Below, piece after piece: positions 16,275 to 24,264 of a DNA stretch of 64,000 nt; within the stretch, counting starts at the first letter, position 1; each line of letters opens with the position of its first letter. The notes beneath the pieces are model-generated. The model was not told where the DNA came from. It did no database searches and saw only the letters and a program-made list of their open reading frames with translations. The stretch comes from Streptomyces ortus. Lineage in GTDB: Bacteria; Actinomycetota; Actinomycetes; Streptomycetales; Streptomycetaceae. A program made the translations under genes and the position numbers. The stretch is taken from assembly GCF_026341275.1 (NCBI RefSeq), contig NZ_JAIFZO010000002.1, positions 6,602,118-6,666,117 of the forward strand. The letters run 5' to 3'.

Positions 16275-16910
16275 ATGAGGTTCACAAAGAAGTCGCACGC
16301 CTGTGTCCGCCTGGAGAAGGACGGCCGCGCCCTCGTCATCGACCCCGGTGTCTTCAGCGAGGAGGACGCCGCGGTCGGCGCGGACGCGATCCTCGTCACG
16401 CACGAGCACCCCGACCACTTCAGCGAAGGGCACCTGCGGGCCGGCCTCGACGCCAACCCCCGGGCGGAGATCTGGACCCTGAAGTCGGTCGCCGACCAGC
16501 TCTCGGCCGCGTTCCCGGGCCGGGTGCACACCGTCGGCCACGGTGACACGTTCACCGCCGCGGGCTTCGACGTACAGGTCCACGGCGAACTGCACGCCGT
16601 GATCCATCCGGACATCCCGCGCATCACGAACGTCGGCTACCTCGTCGACGGCGGGCGGATCTTCCACCCGGGCGACGCGCTCACCCTCCCCGACCATCCG
16701 GTGGAGACGCTGCTGCTGCCCGTCCAGGCGCCCTGGAGCAAGATCTCCGAGGTCATCGACTACGTCCGCGAGGTCAAGCCGCAGCGCGCGTACGACATCC
16801 ACGACGCCCTGCTCACGGACCTCGCGCGCCCTGCCTACGACCGCCAGATCGGCGCCCTGGGCGGCTCCGAGCACCTGAGGCTGGCGCCGGGCGAGACCGC
16901 CGACCTCTGA
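16275..16910 (+). CDS. MBL-fold metal-dependent hydrolase
   Basis: A 211-residue cytosolic protein. ATG 16275 is chosen because GGAGG ends eight bases upstream; ATGs at 16251 and 16260 are in frame. Metal ligands are visible in THEHPDHF (HxHxDH), FHPGDA and YDIHDALL, typical of the UPF0173/UlaG-like branch of the metallo-beta-lactamase superfamily. The substrate is unknown. It follows the PcaL-like gene by 76 bp on the same strand and may be co-transcribed. Confidence 0.85.
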   Translation: MRFTKKSHACVRLEKDGRALVIDPGVFSEEDAAVGADAILVTHEHPDHFSEGHLRAGLDANPRAEIWTLKSVADQLSAAFPGRVHTVGHGDTFTAAGFDVQVHGELHAVIHPDIPRITNVGYLVDGGRIFHPGDALTLPDHPVETLLLPVQAPWSKISEVIDYVREVKPQRAYDIHDALLTDLARPAYDRQIGALGGSEHLRLAPGETADL

Positions 16911-16965
16911 CGGCCTCCGAGCGCCCGGCCAGTGACTGTCAGAGGCGCCCGGTAGGTTGTGAGGC

Positions 16966-17745
16966 ATGCGTATCGCCACCTGGAACGTGAACTCGATCAC
17001 CGCCCGTCTCCCGAGGCTGCTGGCCTGGCTGGAGAGCAGCGGCACGGACGTGCTGTGCGTCCAGGAGACGAAGACCACCGCCGAGCAGTTCCCCACGCAC
17101 GAGCTCCGCGAGCTGGGCTACGAGTCGGCGGTGAACGCGACGGGGCGGTGGAACGGCGTGGCGGTGGTGTCCCGGGTGGGACTTGAGGACATCGTGCGGG
17201 GCCTGCCGGGCGATCCCGGCTACGAAGGCGTCGAGGAGCCCCGCGCGGTCTCCGCGACCTGCGGCCCGGTCCGCGTCTGCTCGGTCTACGTGCCGAACGG
17301 CCGCGAGGTGGACCACCCGCACTACGCGTACAAGCTCCAGTGGTTCGAGGCTCTGAGAGCGGCCGTCGCGGACGACGCGGCCGGCAGCCGCCCGTTCGCG
17401 GTGCTGGGCGACTACAACGTGGCTCCGACGGACGACGACGTCTTCGACCGGACCCTCTTCGAGGGCTCCACCCACGTCACGGAGCCCGAGCGCGCCGCCC
17501 TCGCCGCCCTGCGCGGGACGGGCCTGTCGGACGTGGTCCCGCGCCCCCTGAAGTACGACCATCCGTTCACGTACTGGGACTACCGCCAGCTCGGCTTCCC
17601 CAAGAACCGCGGTATGCGCATCGACCTGGTCTACGGCAACGCCCCCTTCGCCAAGGCCGTGACCGACTCGTACGTGGACCGGGAGGAGCGCAAGGGCAAG
17701 GGCGCCTCGGACCACGCCCCGGTGGTGGTGGACCTGGACGTGTAG
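16966..17745 (+). CDS. xthA: Exodeoxyribonuclease III (AP endonuclease family)
   Basis: A 259-residue DNA-repair enzyme of the ExoIII/AP endonuclease family. Landmarks in order: MRIATWNVNSI, metal ligand Glu in LCVQETK, VYVPNGRE, GDYNVAPTD with the catalytic Asp and Asn, FTYWDYR, and the terminal GASDHAPVVVDL with the active-site Asp-His. It cleaves 5' to abasic sites and has 3'-exonuclease activity. Length and motifs are normal. A small GC hairpin starts at the stop codon. The next gene converges. Confidence 0.95.
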   Translation: MRIATWNVNSITARLPRLLAWLESSGTDVLCVQETKTTAEQFPTHELRELGYESAVNATGRWNGVAVVSRVGLEDIVRGLPGDPGYEGVEEPRAVSATCGPVRVCSVYVPNGREVDHPHYAYKLQWFEALRAAVADDAAGSRPFAVLGDYNVAPTDDDVFDRTLFEGSTHVTEPERAALAALRGTGLSDVVPRPLKYDHPFTYWDYRQLGFPKNRGMRIDLVYGNAPFAKAVTDSYVDREERKGKGASDHAPVVVDLDV

Positions 17746-17775
17746 CCCCGCAAGGGGCGGGGGGAACCGCGCACC
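17745..17775. terminator. GC hairpin within a Streptomyces-type intergenic repeat, after xthA
   Basis: GCCCC (17745-17749), a GCAA loop and GGGGC (17754-17758) form a short hairpin at the end of xthA. It is followed by GGGGGGAACCGCGCA. A close copy, GCGGGGAACCGCGCGAC, lies after the second amidohydrolase gene at 61123-61154. This context recurs between Streptomyces genes as far as I recall. It lies between convergent genes, so termination is plausible. There is no U-run. Confidence 0.5.
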
Positions 17776-17806
17776 TCCCACGTCCGATCCGACCCGCGAC
17801 CCGCGC

Positions 17807-19597
17807 CTAGAGCAACTCCAGATCCACGGACTCGGCCAGCGCGGCAAGCCCCGCATCCCCGGGATGCAGATGATCCCCGCTGTCGTACGCGGGCAGCAGC
17901 CGTGCGGGATCCGCCGGATCCCGCAGCACCGCGTCGAAGTTGAGCACCCCGTCGAATCCGGAGTCGGTCGACTCGGACCGGATCCACCGGTTCACGGCGC
18001 TCCGCTCCGCGTCGACCGCGGCGGTGCACCGCGCCTCTCCCCGACAGGGCACGATCGTCGCGGCCAGCACCCGCAGCCCCCGCGCGTGCGCCCGCCCGGC
18101 GATCTCCCGCAGCCCGTCGACGACCTGCTCGGCGCTCGCGCCCCAGCGGACGTCGTTGATCCCCTGGAAGACGACGACCGTACGCGCCGACGTCTGCGCG
18201 AGGACGTCCCGGTCCAGACGGTGCAGCGCGCTCACCCCGCCCGTGTCGGTGGAGACACCGTCACCGGCGTACCGGTCCGTGACCACACGGTTCGCCGAGA
18301 TCCCCTGATTGAGCACCCCGTGACGCGGCACCGCACTCTGCTCCCGGAGCCGGTCGGCCAGCAGATCGGGCCAGCGCCGGTTCGCGTCCCGCGTCGACTT
18401 CTCGCCGTCGGTGATCGAGTCCCCGAGCACCACGACGGACCCCGGCCCGCCGCCCGCCCGGCCGCCGGGCTCGTTCCCCACGTCGACACCGGTCAGCAGG
18501 GGCCAGTTGAGGATCGTCGAGGTGTACGCGTCCGGGGCGGTGTCTCCGGCGTGGTCACCGGGCTCGCTGACGTACGACTGCTGGACGGCCAGGCTGTGCA
18601 CGGGCGCCGCCGTCACCGTTCCCGGCAGCTGGAAGCTCACCAGGAGATTGCTGTCCGCGGGCACGTCGAAGTCCAGCGGATCGCTGAACGCCTGCGCCCC
18701 CGCGGGGATCTCGGTGCTTCCGGAGCCCCCGAAGGACAGTGGCACGGGAGCGCCGCGCGGGCTCGCCCCGGACGCCTGCACCGCCACCGTCGCACTCCCG
18801 ATCCGTACGGGCCCGGCCGCGAACGTGTTGTCGAGCCGGATCCGGACCCGTGGCCCGCCCGCCGAGGTGTGCACCACCAGACGCAGAGTCCGGTCCGTCC
18901 AGGGCCCGACGGCGGGATAGCCGGACGTCGACGCGGCCCAACTGCCCGTCCAGCCCGGGCTGTCGGAGCGTACCGACAGGGCGAACACATGCAGGTCGCC
19001 GTTGCGCGGCAGCTCCACGGAGGCCACCGAGCGCCCCCGGGTGAGCGGCACGGTCACCACGTACAGCCGTGCCTGCTCGACGAGTTGACCGCCGGGGGTG
19101 TTGATGTGGGGGAGGGCCACGGCCTTGGTGGCGAGCGGGCCGCCGCGCCAGTCCGACGCACTCAGCCGGTACGAGGAGCTGGACCCGTCGAGGTACCGCA
19201 CCACCCCGGTGCCGCTCTCCTCGCCGCCACCCGTGCCCGCCACCAGGAAGGCGAGCGCGTCACCGTGGCCGCGTACCCGTACGGACTGCCCGTTCGCGCG
19301 TACGTTGTCGGGCTCGCCCGGTGCCCGGCGGGGCCAGGTCAGCCGGGCCCCCTGGACCGTCAGTGGGCGTCCCGCTCTCCAGCCGGCGGCGGTCAGGTCC
19401 TGTGCCGACAGGGAACGGCCCGCGCCGTCGAAGTCCGCCCCGGCCGGTCGCGCGTCGTCGCTCACGGCCGTGTTGTCGAAGAGCCGCTGCAAGGCCGTCG
19501 GACGTTGCCCGACCTGGGGCGCGGCCGTCGCCGGAGTCGCCGCCGGCGCTGTCAGCAGAGCCAGCGCGAAGGCGGTACCCCACACCATTCGGCGCAC
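17807..19597 (-). CDS. Secreted SGNH/GDSL family hydrolase
   Basis: A 596-residue exported esterase-type protein. GTG 19597 lies five bases after GGAGGAG; a later ATG is possible. A signal peptide (WGTAFALALLTAPAATPATA) precedes ~370 residues of beta-rich sequence. The C-terminal catalytic SGNH domain carries block I VVVLGDSITDG with the Ser nucleophile, block III VVFQGINDVRWG and block V GDHLHPGDAGLAAL with Asp and His. The family cleaves ester bonds, often in polysaccharides or lipids. The long N-terminal half is longer than in minimal GDSL enzymes and may bind substrate. It is divergent from the DUF6278 gene and convergent with xthA. Confidence 0.9.
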   Translation of the reverse strand: MRRMVWGTAFALALLTAPAATPATAAPQVGQRPTALQRLFDNTAVSDDARPAGADFDGAGRSLSAQDLTAAGWRAGRPLTVQGARLTWPRRAPGEPDNVRANGQSVRVRGHGDALAFLVAGTGGGEESGTGVVRYLDGSSSSYRLSASDWRGGPLATKAVALPHINTPGGQLVEQARLYVVTVPLTRGRSVASVELPRNGDLHVFALSVRSDSPGWTGSWAASTSGYPAVGPWTDRTLRLVVHTSAGGPRVRIRLDNTFAAGPVRIGSATVAVQASGASPRGAPVPLSFGGSGSTEIPAGAQAFSDPLDFDVPADSNLLVSFQLPGTVTAAPVHSLAVQQSYVSEPGDHAGDTAPDAYTSTILNWPLLTGVDVGNEPGGRAGGGPGSVVVLGDSITDGEKSTRDANRRWPDLLADRLREQSAVPRHGVLNQGISANRVVTDRYAGDGVSTDTGGVSALHRLDRDVLAQTSARTVVVFQGINDVRWGASAEQVVDGLREIAGRAHARGLRVLAATIVPCRGEARCTAAVDAERSAVNRWIRSESTDSGFDGVLNFDAVLRDPADPARLLPAYDSGDHLHPGDAGLAALAESVDLELL

Positions 19598-19779
19598 ACC
19601 GACTCCTCCCACTCACGGACGGACAGGACGCACTGACGGGGTGACAGATGCACCGTGAAGCTAAGGAGATGACGACGTCCCGTCAATGAGACAGGCGCGA
19701 ACTGCGTGCGAACTCCCCGGGAACAGGCGTTCCGCGCGCCCTGTGGTGCGATGGGCGATATGGATGAAAGGCTGGGTGT

Positions 19780-20220
19780 ATGAACATCCCTTTCCTGGGC
19801 AACCGGCGCAAGAAGCAGGGCCCCGCCCAAGGGGTCGCGGTCTTCTCGGGCAGCGAGAGCGACCACGAAGGGGTGGCCGAACTGCTCTCCGAATGCGAAC
19901 TCCTCCGTTCCCAGGCGTATCAGGCGGGGATCGAACTCGACGACTCCGCGGCCTCGTTGGAGGCGCTCGACCAGCTGCTGCCCCGCTGGCGCGACGACGA
20001 GGAGAGCCTGTCCTGGCTCGGCAACGACGCCGGCCTCTATCTCGGCACGGTCATCGTCCGTACGGTCCCCGGCGCGCTCTGGGAGGTGTGGCCGAACGGC
20101 CGACCGGTGGTGCGGCTGGTGTCGGGCCGGGAGATCGACGTGGTCGTATCGGGTCACGACTGGGCGGCCAACGGGGTTCCCGAACTCTCTCAGCTGTACG
20201 CCGAGGTCGCGGAAGCGTGA
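19780..20220 (+). CDS. DUF6278 family protein
   Basis: A 146-residue cytosolic protein with no signal or membrane helix. A basic N-terminus (NRRKKQGPAQG) is followed by an acidic helical region and a beta-rich part (GLYLGTVIVRTVPGALWEVW, RPVVRLVSGREIDVV). It matches my recollection of small Streptomyces proteins annotated DUF6278; no function is known. It stands alone between a divergent hydrolase and an ABC ATPase 127 bp downstream. Confidence 0.78.
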   Translation: MNIPFLGNRRKKQGPAQGVAVFSGSESDHEGVAELLSECELLRSQAYQAGIELDDSAASLEALDQLLPRWRDDEESLSWLGNDAGLYLGTVIVRTVPGALWEVWPNGRPVVRLVSGREIDVVVSGHDWAANGVPELSQLYAEVAEA

Positions 20221-20347
20221 AGCCCTGGCCCGCACCGGCGGAGTAAATACGGCTAATGCCCGAAAAGTGCGTGTCGTGTATTAACTCCACTCCCGTCTGG
20301 ATAGTTTGCCGCAATCGCGACACTGCTGAGAGTGGGTAGGGCTGAGC

Positions 20348-21091
20348 ATGGCCGTCGATCCGTTGATCGAGCTGCGACACGTCAACAAGTACTTCGGGGA
20401 GCTGCATGTCCTGCGGGACATCGATCTCACCGTCGGCAAGGGGGAGGTGGTCGTGGTCATCGGCCCCTCGGGGTCGGGCAAGTCGACCCTCTGCAGGGCG
20501 ATCAACCGCCTGGAGCCCATCGGGTCGGGCGAGATCAGACTGGACGGGCAGCCGTTGGCCGAGGAGGGCAGGGAACTCGCGAAACTCCGTGCCGAGGTCG
20601 GCATGGTCTTCCAGTCCTTCAACCTGTTCGCGCACAAGACGGTCCTGCAGAACGTCTCCCTGGCCCAGATGAAGGTGCGCGGCCGCAAGAAGGACCAGGC
20701 CGACAGGCGCTCGCTCGAACTCCTCGACCGGGTGGGACTCGCCTCGCAGGCGCCCAAGTACCCGGCGCAGCTCTCCGGCGGTCAGCAGCAGCGCGCGGCC
20801 ATCGCCCGCGCCCTCGCGATGGATCCCAAGGTGCTCCTGTTCGACGAGCCGACCTCGGCACTCGACCCGGAGATGATCAACGAGGTACTGGAGGTCATGC
20901 AGCAGCTCGCGCGCGACGGTATGACGATGCTGGTCGTCACCCACGAGATGGGCTTCGCGCGTTCGGCGGCCGACCGGGTCGTCTTCATGGCCGACGGCCG
21001 CATCGTCGAGGACCGCACCCCCGAGGAGTTCTTCACCGACCCACGCAGCGACCGTGCCAAGGATTTTCTTTCCAAGATCCTCACACACTGA
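20348..21091 (+). CDS. Polar amino-acid ABC transporter ATPase (GluA/GlnQ type), orphan
   Basis: A 247-residue ATPase with Walker A GPSGSGKST, a Q-loop in VGMVFQSFNLF, signature LSGGQQQR, Walker B VLLFDEPTSALD and switch His in VVTHEMGF. The segment FNLFAHKTVLQNV is typical of the glutamate/glutamine subfamily. Such genes normally sit in gluABCD or glnQP-like operons. Here no binding-protein or permease gene follows; the downstream 3 kb is decayed mobile DNA. It may serve a transporter encoded elsewhere, or be the survivor of a truncated operon. The gene itself is intact. Confidence 0.9.
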   Translation: MAVDPLIELRHVNKYFGELHVLRDIDLTVGKGEVVVVIGPSGSGKSTLCRAINRLEPIGSGEIRLDGQPLAEEGRELAKLRAEVGMVFQSFNLFAHKTVLQNVSLAQMKVRGRKKDQADRRSLELLDRVGLASQAPKYPAQLSGGQQQRAAIARALAMDPKVLLFDEPTSALDPEMINEVLEVMQQLARDGMTMLVVTHEMGFARSAADRVVFMADGRIVEDRTPEEFFTDPRSDRAKDFLSKILTH

Positions 21092-21475
21092 CCGGGGGAC
21101 CGCGACCATGACCCGTACGGCACGCGCGGTACGTGTACGTCCTGAACCGGCGACGGGGCCGCGCCCCGGTGCCGGGGAGGGTTTCCGCCATGCCGGGGGA
21201 CGGGCCGCGCCCGGTCTCGACTACGCTTTGTCGTTCATCCCCGCGGTGACAGAGGCTGTCGAAGGCGCCTCGGCCGACCCAGGGACGCTGCTGCCGGGCA
21301 CGCGGTAGCGAGGGGCAATGGCCCGTCCGGCGGCAGCCGGGGATCACTGCTCACGCAGCGGGACCGACACGTACGCGGGTCGGCCACTGGTGAGAAGAAG
21401 GTCAGCTGCGCCGGTCGGGTTGTGCTCTTCCCCGCCCCGTCCTACTGCCCGGCACGATGGGTGTTGCGGGTCGCT
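21092..21475. other. Non-coding stretch after the orphan ABC ATPase
   Basis: No supported gene. A short open frame from ATG 21109 lacks a convincing ribosome site, domain or signal sequence. There is no recognisable trace of the binding-protein or permease genes that usually follow this class of ATPase. The inverted-repeat segment begins at its right end. Confidence 0.6.
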
Positions 21476-21480
21476 GTTCG

Positions 21481-21521
21481 TGAGGACGAGCAGGGACCTG
21501 ACCGGGGTGGTCGCCCTCGTC
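21481..21521 (+). repeat. Left arm of a 41-bp imperfect inverted repeat
   Basis: The 41 bases starting GAGGACGAGCAGGGACCTGA match the reverse complement of 22093-22133 at 37 of 41 positions. The arms are ~570 bp apart and bracket the orphan ORF at 21530-22032, which suggests a small mobilised or duplicated unit. No transposase lies between them. Confidence 0.75.
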
Positions 21522-22032
21522 ACTTGTCCTTGTCGCTGAACGCCTCGATGCGACAGCGCTTTTCCAGCTCGGGCAGGTTGGGCACGTTGATCTCCCCGGC
21601 GGGCCAGCTGTAGCCCTCGCCGTCGGCCATCGGCTCCACCTTGACGCCGGCCTCGTGCATGCAGGCGATCTCGGCCCGGAAGCCGTCCGTGTAGTGCGGG
21701 TTCTTCGCACGGTCCAGCTCGGGCGGACCGAGGGGCTGCTTGCTGATCCATGCCTTGGCCGCCTTGGGAAAGGCACGGTGGGACTGGTCGGGGACGTTCT
21801 TGCCGTCCTTGACGATGCTCTGCTGGGGCACACCGTGCTCAGGGGCGCAGGATCTGGCATACCGCTTCAACGACCCGCGTTCCCGTGGCCGGGGACACGT
21901 CGAGGTTCGATCGCCGAACAGGGAGTTCCCGGGGCTGATGCCTGCCGGCCTGCCGGGATGAAGGTGCAGCGAAAGGCTCCTGACACGAACATGATTCATG
22001 CAGTGATCATTCCGGTCAGGGCACCTCGACAA
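21520..22032 (-). pseudogene. C-terminal fragment of a Streptomyces secreted/lipoprotein-like protein
   Basis: The minus-strand frame reads to 170 residues, but only the last ~110 look like protein: CAPEHGVPQQ, KNPHYTDGFRAEIACMHEAG and the acidic tail LEKRCRIEAFSDKDK. This pattern resembles the C-terminal half of exported Streptomyces proteins of unknown function with paired cysteines. The first ~60 residues have low coding character and no signal peptide or lipobox, so the 5' end appears lost. It lies between the arms of an inverted repeat, in a region of mobile-element relics. Confidence 0.5.
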
Positions 22033-22092
22033 GAGTGGTGGGCTCTGTGGCTACTCGGGCAGAGGGCGCGGATGGCCGGTCGCCGCGCAGGC

Positions 22093-22133
22093 GACGTGGG
22101 CGACCACCCTGGTCAGATCCCTGCTCGTCCTTA
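22093..22133 (-). repeat. Right arm of the 41-bp imperfect inverted repeat
   Basis: Read on the minus strand, these bases match 21481-21521 with four mismatches, three of them A/G or C/T transitions. The stretch 22134-22340 up to the MerR operator carries no recognisable gene. Confidence 0.75.
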
Positions 22134-22340
22134 CAAACCGCGAAGTTTCCCGGTGACCGACGATCATCACCGAAGCCATCCACCCACGACCGGCACGAGC
22201 AACCCGAACCCCGCCCACCCCAGACCCGTGACCAGCAACTTCACGAAGCACCGTGCTCATTGCGGGCCTGTCGTGGGACGCGACACCATTGGCGAGGGAG
22301 CGCCCGATGGCCCGTCAGGGTCCGGGTGGTGTGTAGTTGC

Positions 22341-22359
22341 ACATGCCGTAGCGGCATGT
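22341..22359. promoter_or_regulatory. Perfect inverted repeat in the merR promoter, likely autoregulatory operator
   Basis: ACATGCCG-TAG-CGGCATGT is an 8-bp perfect inverted repeat with a 3-bp centre. A -35-like TTGCAC (22337-22342) overlaps its left end and a weak -10-like TGTCGT is near 22362, a ~19-bp spacer typical of MerR-controlled promoters. A second repeat, GTGGTG (22358-22363) and CACCAC (22374-22379), could form a hairpin in the leader. Confidence 0.6.
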
Positions 22360-22401
22360 GGTGTCGTCAAGGGCACCACAGCACGAAAGGCCCTGTCTGC
22401 G

Positions 22402-23244
22402 ATGTACCCCTCCGCCACCCCTCCCCGCGAGGTCAAGATCGGCGATGCCGCCGCCTTCGCCGGAACCACCCCGCGCGCCATTCGTCACTACCACCAGATC
22501 GGTCTGCTGCCGGAGCCCGAGCGAGGCGTGGACGGACGCCGCCGCTACGGCTACGACGACATGATCCGCCTGCTGTGGGTCCGCAAGATGTCCGAGGCCG
22601 GCATCAGCCTGGACGACATGCGGGCCGCCTTCGACGAAGCCCGGGACGTCGAGGACGTCCTGGGCCGGCTGGAGGAGACCCTGGCCGCCCAGGAGGCCGA
22701 CATCAAGCGTCAGCGCGCGGCAGTCCAGCGCCTGCGGGTCGTGGGCAGCCCACTGGGCTTGCTCTCCCCGTTGGTCACGGACCGGCTCAGCCACGTGCCT
22801 TCCGGCGCGCTGCGCCCCTCCGACCTGGACGCCCTGCTGGTCACGGAACGGATCTTCGGGCCGCTGGGAGCCGCGATTCAGGCCAGCGTGTTCATCACCC
22901 TGGCGACCCATCCCGGCCTACGGGCCGAGGCAGACCGCCTCGACGTGGCCGCCGCCGCCCTCGATGACACCGTCGACCCCCACGACCCGCGGGTCGAGGA
23001 ACTCGCCGCGCAGTACTGCGCCCACCACAAGGCCCTGCACCAGGCCATTGAAGCGACCGGACTGGACGTGGCCGAGGAGAAGCTCTTCGATGCCTACGAC
23101 GCCGAGGCGAGCGGTGAGGAGGAGGTCCAGATGAGCGCCTTCGAAGCGGTGACCAAGATGCCCTACGGCTTCTCCGCGGCCCGGACACGGTGCATGGAAC
23201 TCGCAGGACAGCTCCTTGGCGAGAGCCTCTCCACAGACATGTGA
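22402..23244 (+). CDS. MerR family transcriptional regulator
   Basis: A 280-residue regulator. The N-terminal MerR helix-turn-helix and wing read KIGDAAAFAGTTPRAIRHYHQIGLLPEPER, then RRRYGYDDMIRLLWVRKM; a long dimerisation helix follows (~residues 85-120). The ~150-residue C-terminal domain is helical and lacks the Cys motifs of metal-sensing members, so it may bind a small molecule. ATG 22402 lies 43 bp after the inverted repeat at 22341-22359, suggesting autoregulation. No target gene is adjacent: upstream is an orphan fragment, downstream mobile-element debris. Confidence 0.88.
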   Translation: MYPSATPPREVKIGDAAAFAGTTPRAIRHYHQIGLLPEPERGVDGRRRYGYDDMIRLLWVRKMSEAGISLDDMRAAFDEARDVEDVLGRLEETLAAQEADIKRQRAAVQRLRVVGSPLGLLSPLVTDRLSHVPSGALRPSDLDALLVTERIFGPLGAAIQASVFITLATHPGLRAEADRLDVAAAALDDTVDPHDPRVEELAAQYCAHHKALHQAIEATGLDVAEEKLFDAYDAEASGEEEVQMSAFEAVTKMPYGFSAARTRCMELAGQLLGESLSTDM

Positions 23245-23280
23245 CAAGCGGATGCCGCCGCACCTCGTCTGACCTGCTAC

Positions 23281-23600
23281 TCAGCACCTCCGCAGCGTGT
23301 ACCCGGGATCGGAGTGCCCCGGCCGGCGCGCCAGGAAGGCGACCGATTCGCCGGCCTCCAGTTCTGCGAGGGCGAAGAAGTGGCGCAGAGCGTGGAAGCA
23401 CTGCTCCCGGGACGGCTCCCACACGCGAGCGCCGTGGGTGCTGCCCTCCTCCAGCGGAGCGATCACGTCCGCCGCCGGAGCGAACCGCTGCATGTGCTGC
23501 TGGAAGGCCCGAGGCACGCTGTGCGGCAACGGTACGTCCCTGACCTTGCGCCCTTGCGCCCCTTGGGAAGCGCGAAGCACAGTTCCGTCCACGCCCACAG
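23281..23600 (-). pseudogene. 3' fragment of a tyrosine recombinase (integrase)
   Basis: This minus-strand frame encodes the C-terminal catalytic part of a phage/ICE-type integrase: KVRDVPLPHSVPRAFQQHM, then HALRHFFALAELEAG carrying the HxxR box, then LARRPGHSDPGYTLR with the second His. It ends RRC, where intact enzymes continue to the YTH nucleophile region, so it is truncated at both ends. It is directly joined to IS3 transposase sequence, which it enters from a different frame. Confidence 0.7.
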
Positions 23601-24065
23601 CCGGTTCGGCGCCGGTGCGTTGAAGTCCCGCTCGATCAAATCCGGGGCGAGTGTGGCCTTGGGACCACGGCACGTGAAGCCGCCCCGGCGCGGACCGATG
23701 CGCGCGATCTCGGCCTCGCGCATCAACCGCTCGACCCGCTTGTGGTCCACGTGGACGTCTTCGCGCCTGAGCACGGCGTGCACGCGCGATGAGCCGTAGA
23801 TGCCGCCCGAGTCTGCGTGGATCTCCTCGGTCTGCTCGGCGAGTTCCGCGTCCCGGCGCCGGCGTTCGCACGGCTCGTGCCCGGCGCGGCGCCAGCGGTA
23901 GTAGGTGAAGGAGGCGGTGGAGAGTTCCCGCGGGACGCACTCGACCCCCAGGTGCGGGCTCTCGTCAACGAGCGCCGTCACCTGGGGCCGGGTCGGGTCG
24001 AGCTGCGCTGCGAAAAAAGCCGAGGCCGTCCGCAGAACCTCGTTCGAGACGCGATACATCCGCAC
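23600..24065 (-). pseudogene. IS3-family transposase OrfB fragment fused to integrase remnant
   Basis: The frame from 24065 reads HLGVECVPRELSTASFTYYRWRR, then IHADSGGIYGSSRVHAVLR, KRVERLMREAEIARI and DLIERDFNAPAPNRLW. This is the conserved N-terminal half of IS3-group OrfB (HTH_21 then the start of the rve domain). Sequence stops resembling IS3 right after NRLWAWTEL, where the first catalytic Asp region should follow, and changes to integrase sequence. No OrfA or terminal inverted repeats were seen. Confidence 0.78.
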
Positions 24066-24151
24066 CGCACGCTTACGCGACTCCAGCGAGTGCTTTCTGG
24101 GGGCAGCTCATGGAACAGGGACTCCCTTTGCCGCAACGCACTCGTACACGG

Positions 24152-24186
24152 ACGGCCCGCCGGCAGCTCTGCTTCCGGCGGGCCGT
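24152..24186. terminator. Strong hairpin downstream of the S8 peptidase gene
   Basis: ACGGCCCGCCGG (24152-24163) and CCGGCGGGCCGT (24175-24186) are perfectly complementary 12-bp arms around an 11-base loop. It lies ~80 bp beyond the stop of the minus-strand S8 peptidase gene. It has no U-run on either side, which is common for Streptomyces terminators. Confidence 0.7.
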
Positions 24187-24199
24187 TCTCACGCGTTCT

Positions 24200-24253
24200 C
24201 AGCCATCAGCCATCAGCCATCAGCCATCAGGCCTCAGACCTCAGACCTCAGGC
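24200..24253. repeat. Two adjacent heptanucleotide microsatellites
   Basis: About four copies of TCAGCCA are followed by about three copies of CTCAGAC/CTCAGGC, between the terminator hairpin and the S8 stop codon. The units are non-coding. Both share a TCAG core and probably arose by slippage. Confidence 0.8.
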
Positions 24254-24264
24254 GGGCCGTTCGG

